From NCBI GenBank assembly GCA_033819885.1, contig JAQYUZ010000026.1:1-64000 (forward strand): a DNA stretch of 64,000 nucleotides, given 5' to 3'. The notes beneath the pieces are model-generated. The model had not been told where the DNA came from and made no database searches. It saw only the letters and a list, made by a program, of their open reading frames with translations. The stretch's first letter is position 1; every line of letters starts with the position of its first letter. This document shows, in pieces, positions 34,251 through 45,191 of this stretch. This stretch comes from Microbotryomycetes sp. JL201. Taxonomy: Eukaryota > Basidiomycota > Microbotryomycetes. Position numbers and translations under genes: made by a program.

Positions 34251-36114
34251 TCACAGTGGGCGACGTAGTGCTCTGTGGAACACCACTTGTGCTTGCGGGT
34301 TCGCTTCTTTGTACAGCTTCCAAGTGCGCACCCCCTGATTCATCACCTCTTCGACCTGCTGCGCCTTGTAACACTTGTCGCATTTTCGATGGCCTTGATG
34401 CCTTACTGGGCCGCCACACTTTTCACAGTTGCGATCCACAGGTTCGGGCTGCAGCTGCACGCCGGACTTTCTCTTTTTACTGCTCGTATGATGTCCTTTG
34501 CAGCGACAGATGCAGAGCTCGGGGCAGTCTTGATTAGTGTAGCCGGGACAAGCCTCCAGACGACGAGTCGAAAAAAAGTCGCAAGAGCATCGACAGCCTT
34601 CCAAGTGCCCTTCCTCTTCACATGCGCAAAAGAACGAGCCGCCGCCAGAGAACGTCTCGCATGCGACACCCCGGCATTATAGTTCTTGGACACGTACTCG
34701 ACCCAGCCCTCTTGTATTGCTTTGACCGCTCCTTTTCGACCTTTCGGCAAGACGGACGCAGGCAGTAGAGCATGATTGTCGCCTTGTCGGAGCGACGACG
34801 AAAGGCCGACGAGGAAACGCGATGCCGCATCAGCTCGCACACGCGCCAGATTGTCGATTGGAGTCGTCTGATTGAAGTCGACAGCCAGGGGTATCAAGAT
34901 AGACAATGTGTCTGTACAGCCGATCAGTTCGTCAAACTTTTTGAGCCAGCGCCGAGCGGTGCTTGAATGCAGCACACTGCGAATGTCAAAAGAGGTCAGG
35001 CAAGCCTTTCAATTCGGGGAACAGGAGAAAGACTGACCGGTGCGGAGCCTTGTCCCTAGCTGCGAGCTGAAGCACGTCCAAACGATCCGAAGGCCAGACG
35101 GTGCCAGACAAGTGCACGTTATTTTCATCGACGTAGTCAGCTAGCTCGTCTAGACCATATGTCGAGCGGTCGAGGCGATCGATTGACGTGAAGAGGACCA
35201 ATGTGTTCTTGAACTTGCGCCTGATGAGAGTATCTTTGATCGGCGTACCTGCCGCGCCAGACACGCCTGCGTACTCCGCATGAATGACTCTGAGCTCAGG
35301 TGGTAACATAAGAGAAAGCCAGGCCTGCTGCCGCTGTAATGAGTTGTCGGAGCCGGCGCGTGACGTTCGAGTGAATAGGATCGCGTGCTTCAGACTTTGC
35401 TTGCGAGCGAGCTGAGATAGTGCCTCTTTGAAGTCGGCCAGAAGACTCTGCTCTTTGAGTCGAGCTTCAAGCAAAACACGAATGAGCATCTCGGTGGAAC
35501 TTCCGTAGAACGAGCTCTCTTCGACTAGCAGCATTGCGTTCTCGATATGTGTCTTGGCACGATCAGCGTTGGCGCAAAGGTCGACCCAGACGTCATTCTC
35601 ACGAAGGCTCCGCTCGTCGGCTTCATCATCGCCATTCAGGCTCGCGTCCGCACTGTCCTCTTGCTCTGACTCTGGCTCGTCGCTATCAAGCTGATGTGAC
35701 TCGTTAGCATGCTTGGAGAGCATGAACATGCAGCGCATGTCTGAGTCTGCCTTCTGAAGCGCGGCGCAGAGCTCATCGATGTCCTCGACTCGGCGTGTGG
35801 CGCGGTCTAGATTTGTGACCAGCACGATCGTCTCCGGCTCAAGCAAATCATGTACGTGCTGGAAGGCACGACGCTGCTTAAAGGCATGCCGGAACGAGCT
35901 CCCGTGCTCAATCACGAGCTTCAAGTCGCCGACATTAGACCAGTCGGTCTCAATGTCGTCCGGCGGACTTTCCAGCATCGAGACGAGCTGACGGGCGAGG
36001 CGCACGTGCGAAAAAGGAGAGGTGCGAGGCTGTGATATTATGGCCTCAGCCTCTACCGGTGACAATCTCGGCGAGGGATGGGCGACTAAGCGGCAGCTCA
36101 GTCCAGCGACGCAT
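34251..36114 (-). CDS. Tandem serine-recombinase-like protein with Cys-rich tail
   Basis: Predicted 576-residue protein from exons 36114-36064, 36029-35038, 34976-34694 and 34655-34251. Domain 1 (residues ~18-130) reads PRTS, then RLARQLVSML, HGSSFRHAF and NLDRATRR followed by DIDELCAAL. Domain 2 (~230-335) reads AILFTRTSRAGSDNSLQRQQ, EYAGVSG and SIDRLDRS followed by LDELADYV. Each fits the resolvase/invertase catalytic pattern: R-x-S nucleophile, RQ, DRxxR. An acidic linker separates them. A helical basic region follows, then a tail from residue ~443 with 14 Cys (CRCSCDFF, LCICRCKGHH, NCEKCGGPVRHQGHRKCDKC), likely zinc-binding. The first exon and the 38-nt third intron are inferred from frame only. 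Naming as a recombinase rests on motifs, not on a database search. Confidence 0.6.
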
Positions 36115-36628
36115 CAAACAACGAAAAGCACGTCTGTGACGACCAGGTCACTGCTTGCATGACAATGGTGGCCGACCGCTAGCTATCGTGCCCTAGCGAT
36201 CGGTAAGTTCTCGATTTCAGGCGCGCCCGGAAAGGAGTTGTTGAGCTCGTTTCGATAGGTATGTCATATTGTCTTGCAACGTATCTTAAAGTCAGCGTCG
36301 ACGAAACGGTCCTTGCGGTCCTTGGTCGTCGCTCAGTAACAGCTTGATCCTTATTGGGGATCGACGTCGACAGTGACGATGATTTAAGCAGAGTCAAACT
36401 CTCGTTGCCAGCCATGCATCTTTGGTCCGAGACGCACAGCAAGACACCTTCTGCTGTGCCCAAAGCTCGTGATGTTGCGTTCTCGCCCTCGAACTTCAAA
36501 TGAACAAATTTTACGAGCTCCGCGAATCCTTCCGTAGCTTGCTCGTCAAGAAGAGAACCTTGGGATCTTGCTTTTTCGGTCAATGCTATCAACACCGCTT
36601 GAACTTTGCAACAAGTGATCTAGAGAAG
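36115..36628. other. Spacer between recombinase-like and ABC-F genes
   Basis: A minus-strand frame is open over 36179-36595 (ending KSRTYRSLGHDS) but has no ATG near its start and no recognisable domain. It could be an extra 5' exon of the recombinase-like gene or 3' UTR of the ABC-F gene; I cannot support either. Confidence 0.35.
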
Positions 36629-39153
36629 CTATCGGCTTTGCGCTGGCGCCGGCCTTCGCTTGAGCGCTTTCTCGACTTGCCTTACGTATGCATCCACGCC
36701 AGCGACGACCTGCAGCTGCCCTTTGTGCAGACGATACGTGACACCCTGTTCACTTGCCTCGTCCTCTTCACTCGAGCTTTCCCCGTCGTCGTCTTCATCT
36801 TCGGCCCCTGCGAGACCAGCCGTGGCCGTCTTGACAGACTCGCCCTCAACTACGACTCGCGAAAGCCATCGATCGTGAGTGATCAAGCAAATACCTCCTT
36901 GATAATGCCTCAGTGCCTGTGCTAGCGCAAGAACTGTGGCGAAATCCAGATGGGTTGAAGGTTCATCGAGAATGAGCGCGTGCGGTGGGTGGTAAAAGAT
37001 GAGAGCCAGAGCGAGGCGGACCTGTCACCAAGCTCAGCGAGGGTTCAAAATCATCATCTGTCAGCTTACCTTTTGCCCGCCACTGAGCACGGCAAGCGGT
37101 GTATCGCTAGCAACTTTGCCTTGCAGACCGACGGCGCTCAGGCAAGCGCGGGCTTCTGCCTCTGTCAGCTCGTCGCCTTGCTCCTTTGCGCGCATGCCCA
37201 GGTACGCTAGAGCAGTCATGGCCTCGCCCGTGTCCGTTTTGAGACCAGCATCCGTAGACAGTTGCTCGACAGACTCTTGCGCAAAATATGCAATGCGGGC
37301 CTGACTATGACGCGTAATTGCTCCCTTGGTCGGCAGCAGCTCTCCGACCATCAGCCGAGCGAGCGTCGTCTTGCCGGCACCGTTTGGTCCGAGTATCGCG
37401 ATCCGGCCCTTCGGCGACAGCGTTAAGCTTATGTTTTCTAGCTGTGCCCGGCCTTTGCGGGCAAACGAGACGCCATCAAGCGCAATCAAGTTGCCTGCCG
37501 CTCGTAGGTTAGACGGCGTGCCAAGCTTGATGGTGACCGACTTTTCGGGCGCTTCAATCTCGACTGCAGCTCGCCTCGACAAGTGGTAGCCGGCCATGTC
37601 GCGATTGACCTTGAATCGGGTACCCTTGGCGCTTGTTTCGACGCCGAATCGCTCGTCTAGCTTTCTCTGCCTCGACTTTGCCATGCGTTGTTTGTTCTCG
37701 TCTCCAGTCTTGCGGGCGCTGCTTGCCGCTTGCTGGATCGATTTTTCAATCTGCCGAAAAAGTCTCAGCAACGATACGCGAGGTCTTTTTGCTGGCTCAC
37801 GTGCTCGCGTTTGCGGTCCAGAGCGTCCCGAGTCTTGAGTGCGGCGCGGTACTTTTTGCGCTCTTCGAGCTGAAACGCAGCCGGATTACCCTCAAAGTAT
37901 CGCAACGACGCATCGCGGAGCACGATAGTCTCGTCAACAATATTAGACAAGAACTCTTGGTCGTGAGAAACGAGTACAACGGTTCGAGTCTGCTCTGACA
38001 AGTAGCCTTCGAGCCTGCAGAACACGTCAGATCTTGGCTATAAATGCAGATGACGCCACTTGCCAGAGAATCGCATCAAGGTCGAGAAAGTTGGTGCACT
38101 CGTCGAGCAACAGAATGTCAGACTCTATCAGAAGAGCGATGGCCAGAGAGCTTCGAGATTTCCAACCGCCAGAAAGGTGTTTGACGGGCGCGTCTATCTG
38201 TGCAGTGGAGAACCCGAGACCTCTGAGGATTGATCGAGCACGAGCCTCTCGTGTCGGACCGTTGAGCTGTGCACCGTTGCATGTCAGTGGCGGTCTCGTG
38301 CCTTGTGTCGCGCTCATTTACAAGTTCAAACTCTGCTTGCGCGTCTTGCAACTTTTGAGCTGCCAAAACGGGTGCCTCGCTTGCGTCCGGCGCCTCCCGT
38401 AGCCTTCAAAAGTACGATCAGCATCGTCGAGGCGTCTTCGAGCGCCCGACTCACTCCTGCTTTGCCTCTGCCACTTTGGCCTCTGCTTCGAGTTCCGACA
38501 GCCGGGCTGCCTTGCCTCTTGCACCGGATCTCCGTTGAGCAATCATTCTAGCTGCGTCTAGCTGTTCTTCTTTCTCTTCAAGCGAAAGTTTTAGCAGGAT
38601 CTCTTGCGTTTCGCGAATATCTGTCGATTCGACAGCCCTGTTGAGAACTTTCGAAGTAAAATTTTAGCTCTGGTCTCGTGCTCGTACACGAAACGTACTC
38701 TGACATCTTTGTTCTGCCTTGAGAGCTGCTTTGTCCCCCTTGATGACGTGCTCGAGCACTGTCGCCGTCGAGTCGATGACATCCTCGAGTTGATCAATTT
38801 GGCTGAGCAGACAGATCTTGAGTTTTGAATTGAGACCAGGAATCATCTTGTTGTTCAGTGCCTCCAACAATGTTGATTTGCCGGTCCCGTTCCTGCCCAG
38901 CTTTGAGGTTCGAGCGCACTCTCACCTTTGTCGAGCCGCGAATTGTCATTGCTCACCTGCCGACGAGCGCGTACTTGGTACCATTCTTGATCCTAACGTG
39001 AGCGTCCTGGAGCAGCACTCGCTCAATTTTGCCTGCGCCGACCGAAATTGTGACGTCGTGCAAGTCGACTTCGTGCGAGCTGTCGAGCGTATCGACGTGG
39101 AATCGCGACTGCTGGGCTGTGCAGTGAATCTGCTTCTTGTCGGCTGGTTTCAT
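36629..39153 (-). CDS. ABC-F family ATPase (twin cassette)
   Basis: Soluble ATPase with two ABC cassettes, of the ribosome-associated ABC-F class. The start MKPADKKQ at 39153 leads into SRFHVDTLDSSHEVDL and the first Walker A YALVGRNGTGKST. The first signature region includes VKHLSGGWKSRSSLA and the Walker B LLLDECTNFLDL. The linker is basic (KTRDALDRKREHVSQQ, MAKSRQRKLDERFG). The second cassette has ILGPNGAGKTTLARL, VLSGGQKVRLALA and ILDEPSTHLDF followed by ITHDRWLSR. An acidic insert and a C-terminal QVEKALKRR helix end the protein. Exons run through at least six short introns; not every border was fixed. The closest pattern I know is the poorly studied fungal group that includes fission yeast SPCC825.01. 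Confidence 0.85.
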
Positions 39154-40066
39154 CGCTCTGGCTTGCAATCGGGAACAAACGCTTCCATGGCGCGCAAGAA
39201 AAGAAAGCCAAGCCGCAGCCGCGACTGACTCGACGAATGATCTTCTAGCAAACATCTCACGTCGAGTCGACGGTATCTCAGGTGATGACATCATTAATGT
39301 GAACACAATGTTCCGTCAAGAAAATCAAATCGAACACAAATGTGGAAAAAGTTCTGCTAATCCGTCCGTCGTCTGCTCATCAGTTGCCCCGGGCGCCTAA
39401 AGCTGCAAGCTTGAATTCGTCAGACACTTTTGCTCGAGTATCATGCGATGCTCTGCAGGTTTTGCCCGCGTCGCACGTCCGATGTCGAGGCTTCTTTGCG
39501 CGACAGCTTGTAGGACCACATCAATTTGGCCCATTAACGAGCCTTAAACAGCCCTTGCTGCTGGACGTCAAGAAAGGAACGCCAGCGCGCTGATTTCTGA
39601 GCGCCACAAAGCGTCCATGCGCCTCCACACAGTCTCGCTTCGTTGGCCTGAGGCTAGCCGCGTCAATTTTGGCCCCTCGAACCGATAATGAACTGCAGGA
39701 TGCTGTCTCGATCAGTTTGAACAACACACGGTAAACGCTTTACGATCACCACCCTCATTAATCGAGGGATAACCACCGCAGCGCCACCTTCCTGAAGCGT
39801 CCACTCGGCAATTTGTCGAAGCCCTCCGACCTTGGCCAGGCGAGCATTTCAGAGCCACAGCGGGCTGTCCAGCGCTTCGAGAGTCTGATTGCAATTGAAT
39901 CTGCTTGTGACGATCTCGTTTACTTGGGGGCCTCGGTCCCACGCATCTGGCTCGACGGCTGTGCCCGGCCTCGTCACTCCGACAGAAGGAACAGTCTCGA
40001 GCTCCTCATTCCTCCTCCTTCCTATCGTCTCTGTTGGCTGCAGGCAGCCCTTCAAACATCCGACAG
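39154..40066. promoter_or_regulatory. Divergent intergenic region
   Basis: About 0.9 kb between the ABC-F start and the hydrolase start. Several frames are open but none shows a conserved motif or a convincing splice join. It presumably contains both promoters and 5' leaders. Confidence 0.4.
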
Positions 40067-41648
40067 ATGCCATTCGTCTCGGTTCCCGGCGGCACGAGTC
40101 TCTATGTCCAAATCTTGCGTGCTGGCAGGCCGTCGCAAACTTCTGGGAGCACGGCGGCTCCAGCGACTCGTCGGGGCCTCAACAGTGGCCTGGCACCACT
40201 ATCTGTCCATGATGCATCAGACAGTGACTCCGACATTGACCGCACTCGTCCGACGCTCATTGTCCTGTCGCACTTGTTTCAAGATATAACTTCCCAAGGC
40301 GCGGTGGCCTCTGATCCGAGGATTCGCGCCGAGTTCAACGTCGTTTGCATCGACCAGAGACATCATGGACGAAGCAAGTGTCTCTCAAGACCAGAGTATG
40401 ATGGGACCGTTGGCGCAGCCGACATTGCTTTCGTCGTTGAAGCGCTTTTGCTGCCACCGTCGTTCGTGTACGCTCCAAGCTGTACAGCGTGGTCGATCGC
40501 CGTCAAGCTGGCCGTATTGTTTCCCGAGCTCGTTCTCGGTCTCTTTGGAGCAGGCATCGTCGGCATGCACTTTGAACCGCAGAGATTCACGTGAGCAGGC
40601 AGGCCAAGGTGGAGTTGTCTGCAGATGACTGAGAATGCAGACAACAGGGACCTCGATTCGAGCTTCATGACACCTTTGGATGAGGATGATTTCGATGATG
40701 CCTTGACCGCTTTTGGTGAGTTGGACTGAGCACAATGCAGACGCGCAGGATCCTGACCCGAATGCCGCAGTCGGCTACTTGTTCCCCGACCCCTCGAGGA
40801 TGGACAAGGCCATCATTGACGAGCATATCGGTGTCCTTGTGCGGCGATATGGTCCTCCAAATGCCTCGGCTTATGCGTCCATCCGGACGCATTGTCATCC
40901 GTTCAAGCTGTCTCCTGCAACACTCGCCCAGATCCGGCAACCAATTATGGCGCTCGGAGGCGAGAACGACCTCGCGTTCACTCCGTCAGACATGCAAGAG
41001 GCTGTTAACGCCTTCACATCGGCGATCGAAAAGACGTTCGAGGCGGTTGATGGTGGCAGCCACTTGATTGCAGCAAGTCACGCCCAGTTGATCGCGGACC
41101 GCGTGTACGAGTTTGTTGCTCGACACAGCGCCGGCCGGCCGATCGCAACTCCCGTTCAGATCGACTTTCATCGAGCTCTGCGGACCGTCTCTGATTTGAC
41201 TCGAGATCCGAGCGTGTTGAGGCGCAACGTGCGGCGGCCAGAGTCGTTCACTGTGCTCGATGAGACTGAGACCTCAAAAATGGCGCAACTCCTCGCCCGC
41301 GTACGTGAGTACCAGCTCAAGTGCACGACCGCCTTTCCTGGCTGCTATGAGCCCGAGACATGGATGGTCGAAACAACCACTCGACGACGACCCCGATGGC
41401 GCTACTCGACTAGACACGACGATACTCCTATCAGACCTGCATCGTTGCGTCGTTCAGTCACCGACTCGATCACGATTGCCGTTGAGCGAGCTCAAGCGGA
41501 AGAGTTTGACGACAGTGAATCTGGCAGCTCTGTACCTTCGACTCCAACCACTGTACCATCGCTGGAGCTCCTCAATTATGGACTGAGGGAAAAAGATCAA
41601 ACCAAGCGAGCATCCGTGCCTTTCCAGCTCTATCAAGTTCGGATCTGA
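40067..41648 (+). CDS. Alpha/beta-hydrolase fold protein
   Basis: Exons 40067-40590, 40648-40715 and 40741-41648 give 499 residues. The N-terminal strand-loop region reads PTLIVLSHLFQD, then FNVVCIDQRHHGRSK, as in the AB-hydrolase-1 family. The nucleophile elbow reads FVYAPSCTAWSIAVKL, so the usual G-x-S-x-G is replaced and Cys may take the place of Ser. The acid (GGENDLAF) and the His (GGSHLIAASH) are in the expected order. A Ser-rich C-terminal extension of about 170 residues is unlike simple hydrolases. The second intron (40716-40740) is only 25 nt. Substrate unknown; loss of catalysis is possible. Confidence 0.75.
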
Positions 41649-41910
41649 GGACTGGCGTCGAGCGAGGCTGGACCTCTTGAGCTCGTTATTTATCTGCATT
41701 TGTATGATACCCTCCTATCAGTAGAATGATTACGATGTTTGTTGTGACATATTTGGACATGAATCTCGGGGATATTTCGAGTCTCACCCATCGTTTGCCT
41801 CCGGGTTGGCCGCCTCGAGTTCTTAGAGAACGCTTCCGTGGCCCACTCAGCTCGACTTCGAGTGGGTGTACACGTTCGAGTCTTGAGGACATTATAGCCC
41901 GAGACCGGCG

Positions 41911-43329
41911 ATGCGCGACGAGCTGCTGCTGCTTGTGTTCGTCCATGGCTTCAAAGGGGGAGGTGAGACTCGTCGAATTTGACACTATGTGAACAACACA
42001 CTAACCACAACATCGCAGCCGACACGTTTGGAGCCTTCCCCGAGCGCGTAGGCCACATCTTGAGCCAGTCACAGCCAGCTGTCGATGTACAGCCGATTGT
42101 CTACCCTCCATTCGACACGAGAGGTGAACTAGTAGCCGCTGGTGTGTCCGTTGCAGGCTGTCAGGTACTGTCAATCTCGGCTGACGGCTCGCTTGTCCCG
42201 CCACTCTAGTCGACAATCACGTGTCATGGCTCACGACGACTATCGCCGAACGCAAAGCTGCATTTGAAGAGAAAGGAGGCAAAGGTTCAACCCGCGTCAT
42301 TCTGCTAGGGCACTCGTGAGTCATCACCATCCTCCGGTCGTCGCACAGGACGCCAACCTTGCGAGTCTCTGCAGGATGGGCGGCCTCGTCATAGGCGACA
42401 CATTATTGTCAACAATGGGAGCGGGCTCGTTGCCGATTCTCGGCCTGATTGCGTACGACTCCCCTCTGCTGGGTTTGCATCCAGGCATGTTCAAGGCGAG
42501 TCCGCCGAGGGGATCTTGCCATGACCGCCAAGACTGACGACCATCGTCCCCACTCTAGAACACGTTCGACAAAGCTCTCGGATACGCATCACAAAGTCAG
42601 GCCGTCCTGGCTGGCTTGGGTGCAGGTTATGGCCTTTTCAGGAACGCTACCGGCGGCAAACCGTCGGATCCTCCCGCTAAACCTGTTCAATCTGACAAGG
42701 CAGCCAAGGGCAAAGGCAAAGACACGGCCGTTGCACCTCCCGCTCCCGACGCCGACGGCAGTAACCGAACAAAGTCGTCGTGGTTGTCATTCAAGGCGGT
42801 AGGCCTTGGCGCGGCAGCCGTTGGAGCACTAGGAGCAGCAGGGGCAGCGTACTTGCATCGAGACGCGATAGGCAGCAGCTTGTCATGGGCTACGAGTCAC
42901 CTCAGCTTTGTAGGCGAGTTGTGGAAAACGGCTGAGCTCGAGCGGCGGGTACAGCGAATCACAGCCGCCACTCACGAGGGTGTCGGCTTTCATTGGTGCG
43001 TCTCGTTCCCGCGTTCTTCGACATCGGATCCCGGAGCTGAATCGCGCTTCTGTCTAAGCTTCTACACGCTGCTACCACCGACAGCGAATGCGGGAGCCAG
43101 AACGTTTTGCGTCTTACCGACGACGCCAGATGTCTCTGCCCTATGGTCACCAAACACCAATACTCGCGCCGATACCGAGATTACGGCGCACATTGAAATG
43201 TTTACAGAAAAGTCTGACGGTCTGTACAGTCTTGCGCAAGAGTCTTCGGCTTTGATGTCGTTGTGGCTGGACGAGGCGCGAGCGGGACGGATGAGTGGCG
43301 CAGAGGGTATTCAAGAGAAAATGGTGTGA
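41911..43329 (+). CDS. DUF676-like lipase/serine hydrolase
   Basis: Exons 41911-41962, 42019-42141, 42210-42315, 42375-42495 and 42559-43329 give 390 residues. LLLLVFVHGFKGGADTFGAF is the oxyanion-loop region, and VILLGHSMGGLVIGDTLL gives an intact G-x-S-x-G nucleophile. YDSPLLGLHPGMFKN matches the fungal family of predicted lipases related to ROG1. A Gly/Ala-rich hydrophobic segment (VGLGAAAVGALGAAGAAYL) about two-thirds along may be a membrane anchor. Intron 4 (42496-42558) uses a GCGAGT donor. Tandem with another hydrolase gene, but the two share little sequence. Confidence 0.82.
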
Positions 43330-43458
43330 TGGGGGGTCCACGTGCTGTCTCTTGCTGTAGTCTTCAGTGTTGTATTTTTCACATTGAGTACTCGACGCAA
43401 TCAGTCCGACTATGCCTGCGTTTCGCTCCACCCATTGAGCGCGAGGCCAGGCGTCGCC

Positions 43459-44832
43459 ATGTCGAAACGCGTTGGCGCCGACAGCGACGCGCTGATCAAG
43501 CGACAACGGGTCGAGGACGATGATCCGGCGCTGCAGCAGCTCGTTGTCGCGAGTGACGGCAACAGCAGCAACAAGGGCGCGCTCATTCAGACCGTCAGGC
43601 GCACATCCGGACTGCAGGCGCCCATCATGTGCTTGCAGGCAAGTCCCGAGATACACTGTGCCGTGTCGTGCTAGTCGTCTGGCCCGCTGACGCTTGTTCG
43701 TGCAGGGCCACCAAGGCGAAATCCTCGATGTCCAGTTCTCGCCTGACGGAGACTCGCTGGCCTCATCAGGCATTGACAAATGTATATACCTCTGGAAGGT
43801 CTACGGCAACTGCGCCAAGTAGGTCCATTGCCGACGAGGGATTCCGCGCGCGCGCGTGCGCTTCTGTGCCTTCGCGGCCCTCGTCACATGCGTACTCGTC
43901 AAGTGTCGGCACTGACGCAAAATAACCCGCAGCTATGGCATGATTCGGATTCCGAAAACAGCAGCGACTTGTCTTGCGTACGTCGACGACCACCGATTGC
44001 TCGCGGGCGCGACGGACCACACCTTGTTTCTGTTCGAACTCAAAACTGGCGAGGTACTCAGACGATTTAGAGGGCACAGAGACATTGTCAACAGCATCGA
44101 TGTGCAGAAAGGAGGTGCAGGAAGGGGCTTGTTTGCGAGCGCAAGCGACGACGGCACGGTCAAGGTGTGGACACCAGACTCGAAAGAGGCGCTCGACACT
44201 GTCGATCTTGGGTATCCTATCACAGCGGTATGTGCATGATGGTCTGCGGTCAAGTTTGCGGCGTTGGCGTCTGACTGGCTTCGTCACGCACCACGCAGGT
44301 CAAGTGGTCAGAGGACGGCCAATCCTTGTTCATCGGCGGTGTCGACAATGACGTACACGTTTATTCCCTGAATTCACGAGCCATCTCTTACTCTCTACGA
44401 GGTCATTCGGACACAATATCGTCCATCGCTCTGCATCCGACCTCGTCGCAAATCCTATCTTGCTCGATGGACTCGACCGTTAACTTGTGGTCGGTGCAGC
44501 CGTTTGCACCTTCACTCAATACGAGCAACCCTGCTCTGCACCCTCGGCTAGTCCGAAGCTTTTACGGCGCACCTGCCGGTTTCGAGCAATTGTTGCGGAA
44601 AGCGAGTTTCAGTCGGCACGCGACGCTCGACGGAAGAGGCGGAAGCATGGTCGCGGTTGGAGGTGCGGATCGAGCAGTGACGGTGTGGGACGCGGCGACA
44701 GGAGAAATCAGGTACAAACTGCCTGGTCACTCTGGCACGGTCGTCGCAACAAGTTGGAGTCCGAAAGAGCCGATTCTGGCGTCAGCGGGCGTTGATGGTG
44801 TGATTTACCTCGGCGAGGTCGACACTGTCTGA
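43459..44832 (+). CDS. SNRNP40: U5 snRNP 40-kDa WD40 protein
   Basis: Seven-bladed WD40 protein of the U5 snRNP that contacts PRP8 (SNRNP40; Spf38/Cwf17 in fission yeast). Exons 43459-43638, 43706-43818, 43933-44227 and 44299-44832 give 373 residues. The basic start MSKRVGADSDALIKRQR and GLQAPIMCLQ-GHQGEILDVQFSPDG are family-like. Blades then read GIDKCIYLWKVYG, ATDHTLFLFELKTG, SASDDGTVKVWTPD, GGVDNDVHVYSLNS, CSMDSTVNLWSVQPF and GGADRAVTVWDAATG, ending SAGVDGVIYLGEVD. Intron 1 has a GC donor (GCAAGT). Confidence 0.9.
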
Positions 44833-45191
44833 GCCTGCAGATGACGTTGTGCTTGTATGAATAGAGTCGGGCGACTGCTGTAGATGGGCATTGCGTCCCT
44901 CGCGCACGCGCGCGCGATTTGTAGATTAACAAAGCAGAATGGTGCTTGCACAAAATTTTTCAAGGGCGAGGCTGGCTTCATTACGACACAGTGGGTTTCA
45001 CTGGTGCTGTTTGGTCATTGGCTGTATGGAAAAGCGGGCCAAGAGACCGGTAGCTGTCTTAGCCGGTGACGGCAGCCGCGCATAGGTTCAAGTGCGTCTG
45101 TCCAACACCCGCTGTGCACGACTGCGACCGACAGTCTCGTTGATCGTTCCCAGCAGACGCCGCTCTCTACTGTCCAGTCTGCACAGAAGCC
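44833..45191. other. Intergenic region
   Basis: No coding frame or RNA gene recognised in these ~360 bases between two plus-strand genes. Confidence 0.5.

Noticed and set aside
36500-36925. 141-residue plus-strand frame
   Set aside because: Antisense to the conserved end of the ABC-F gene; no features of its own.
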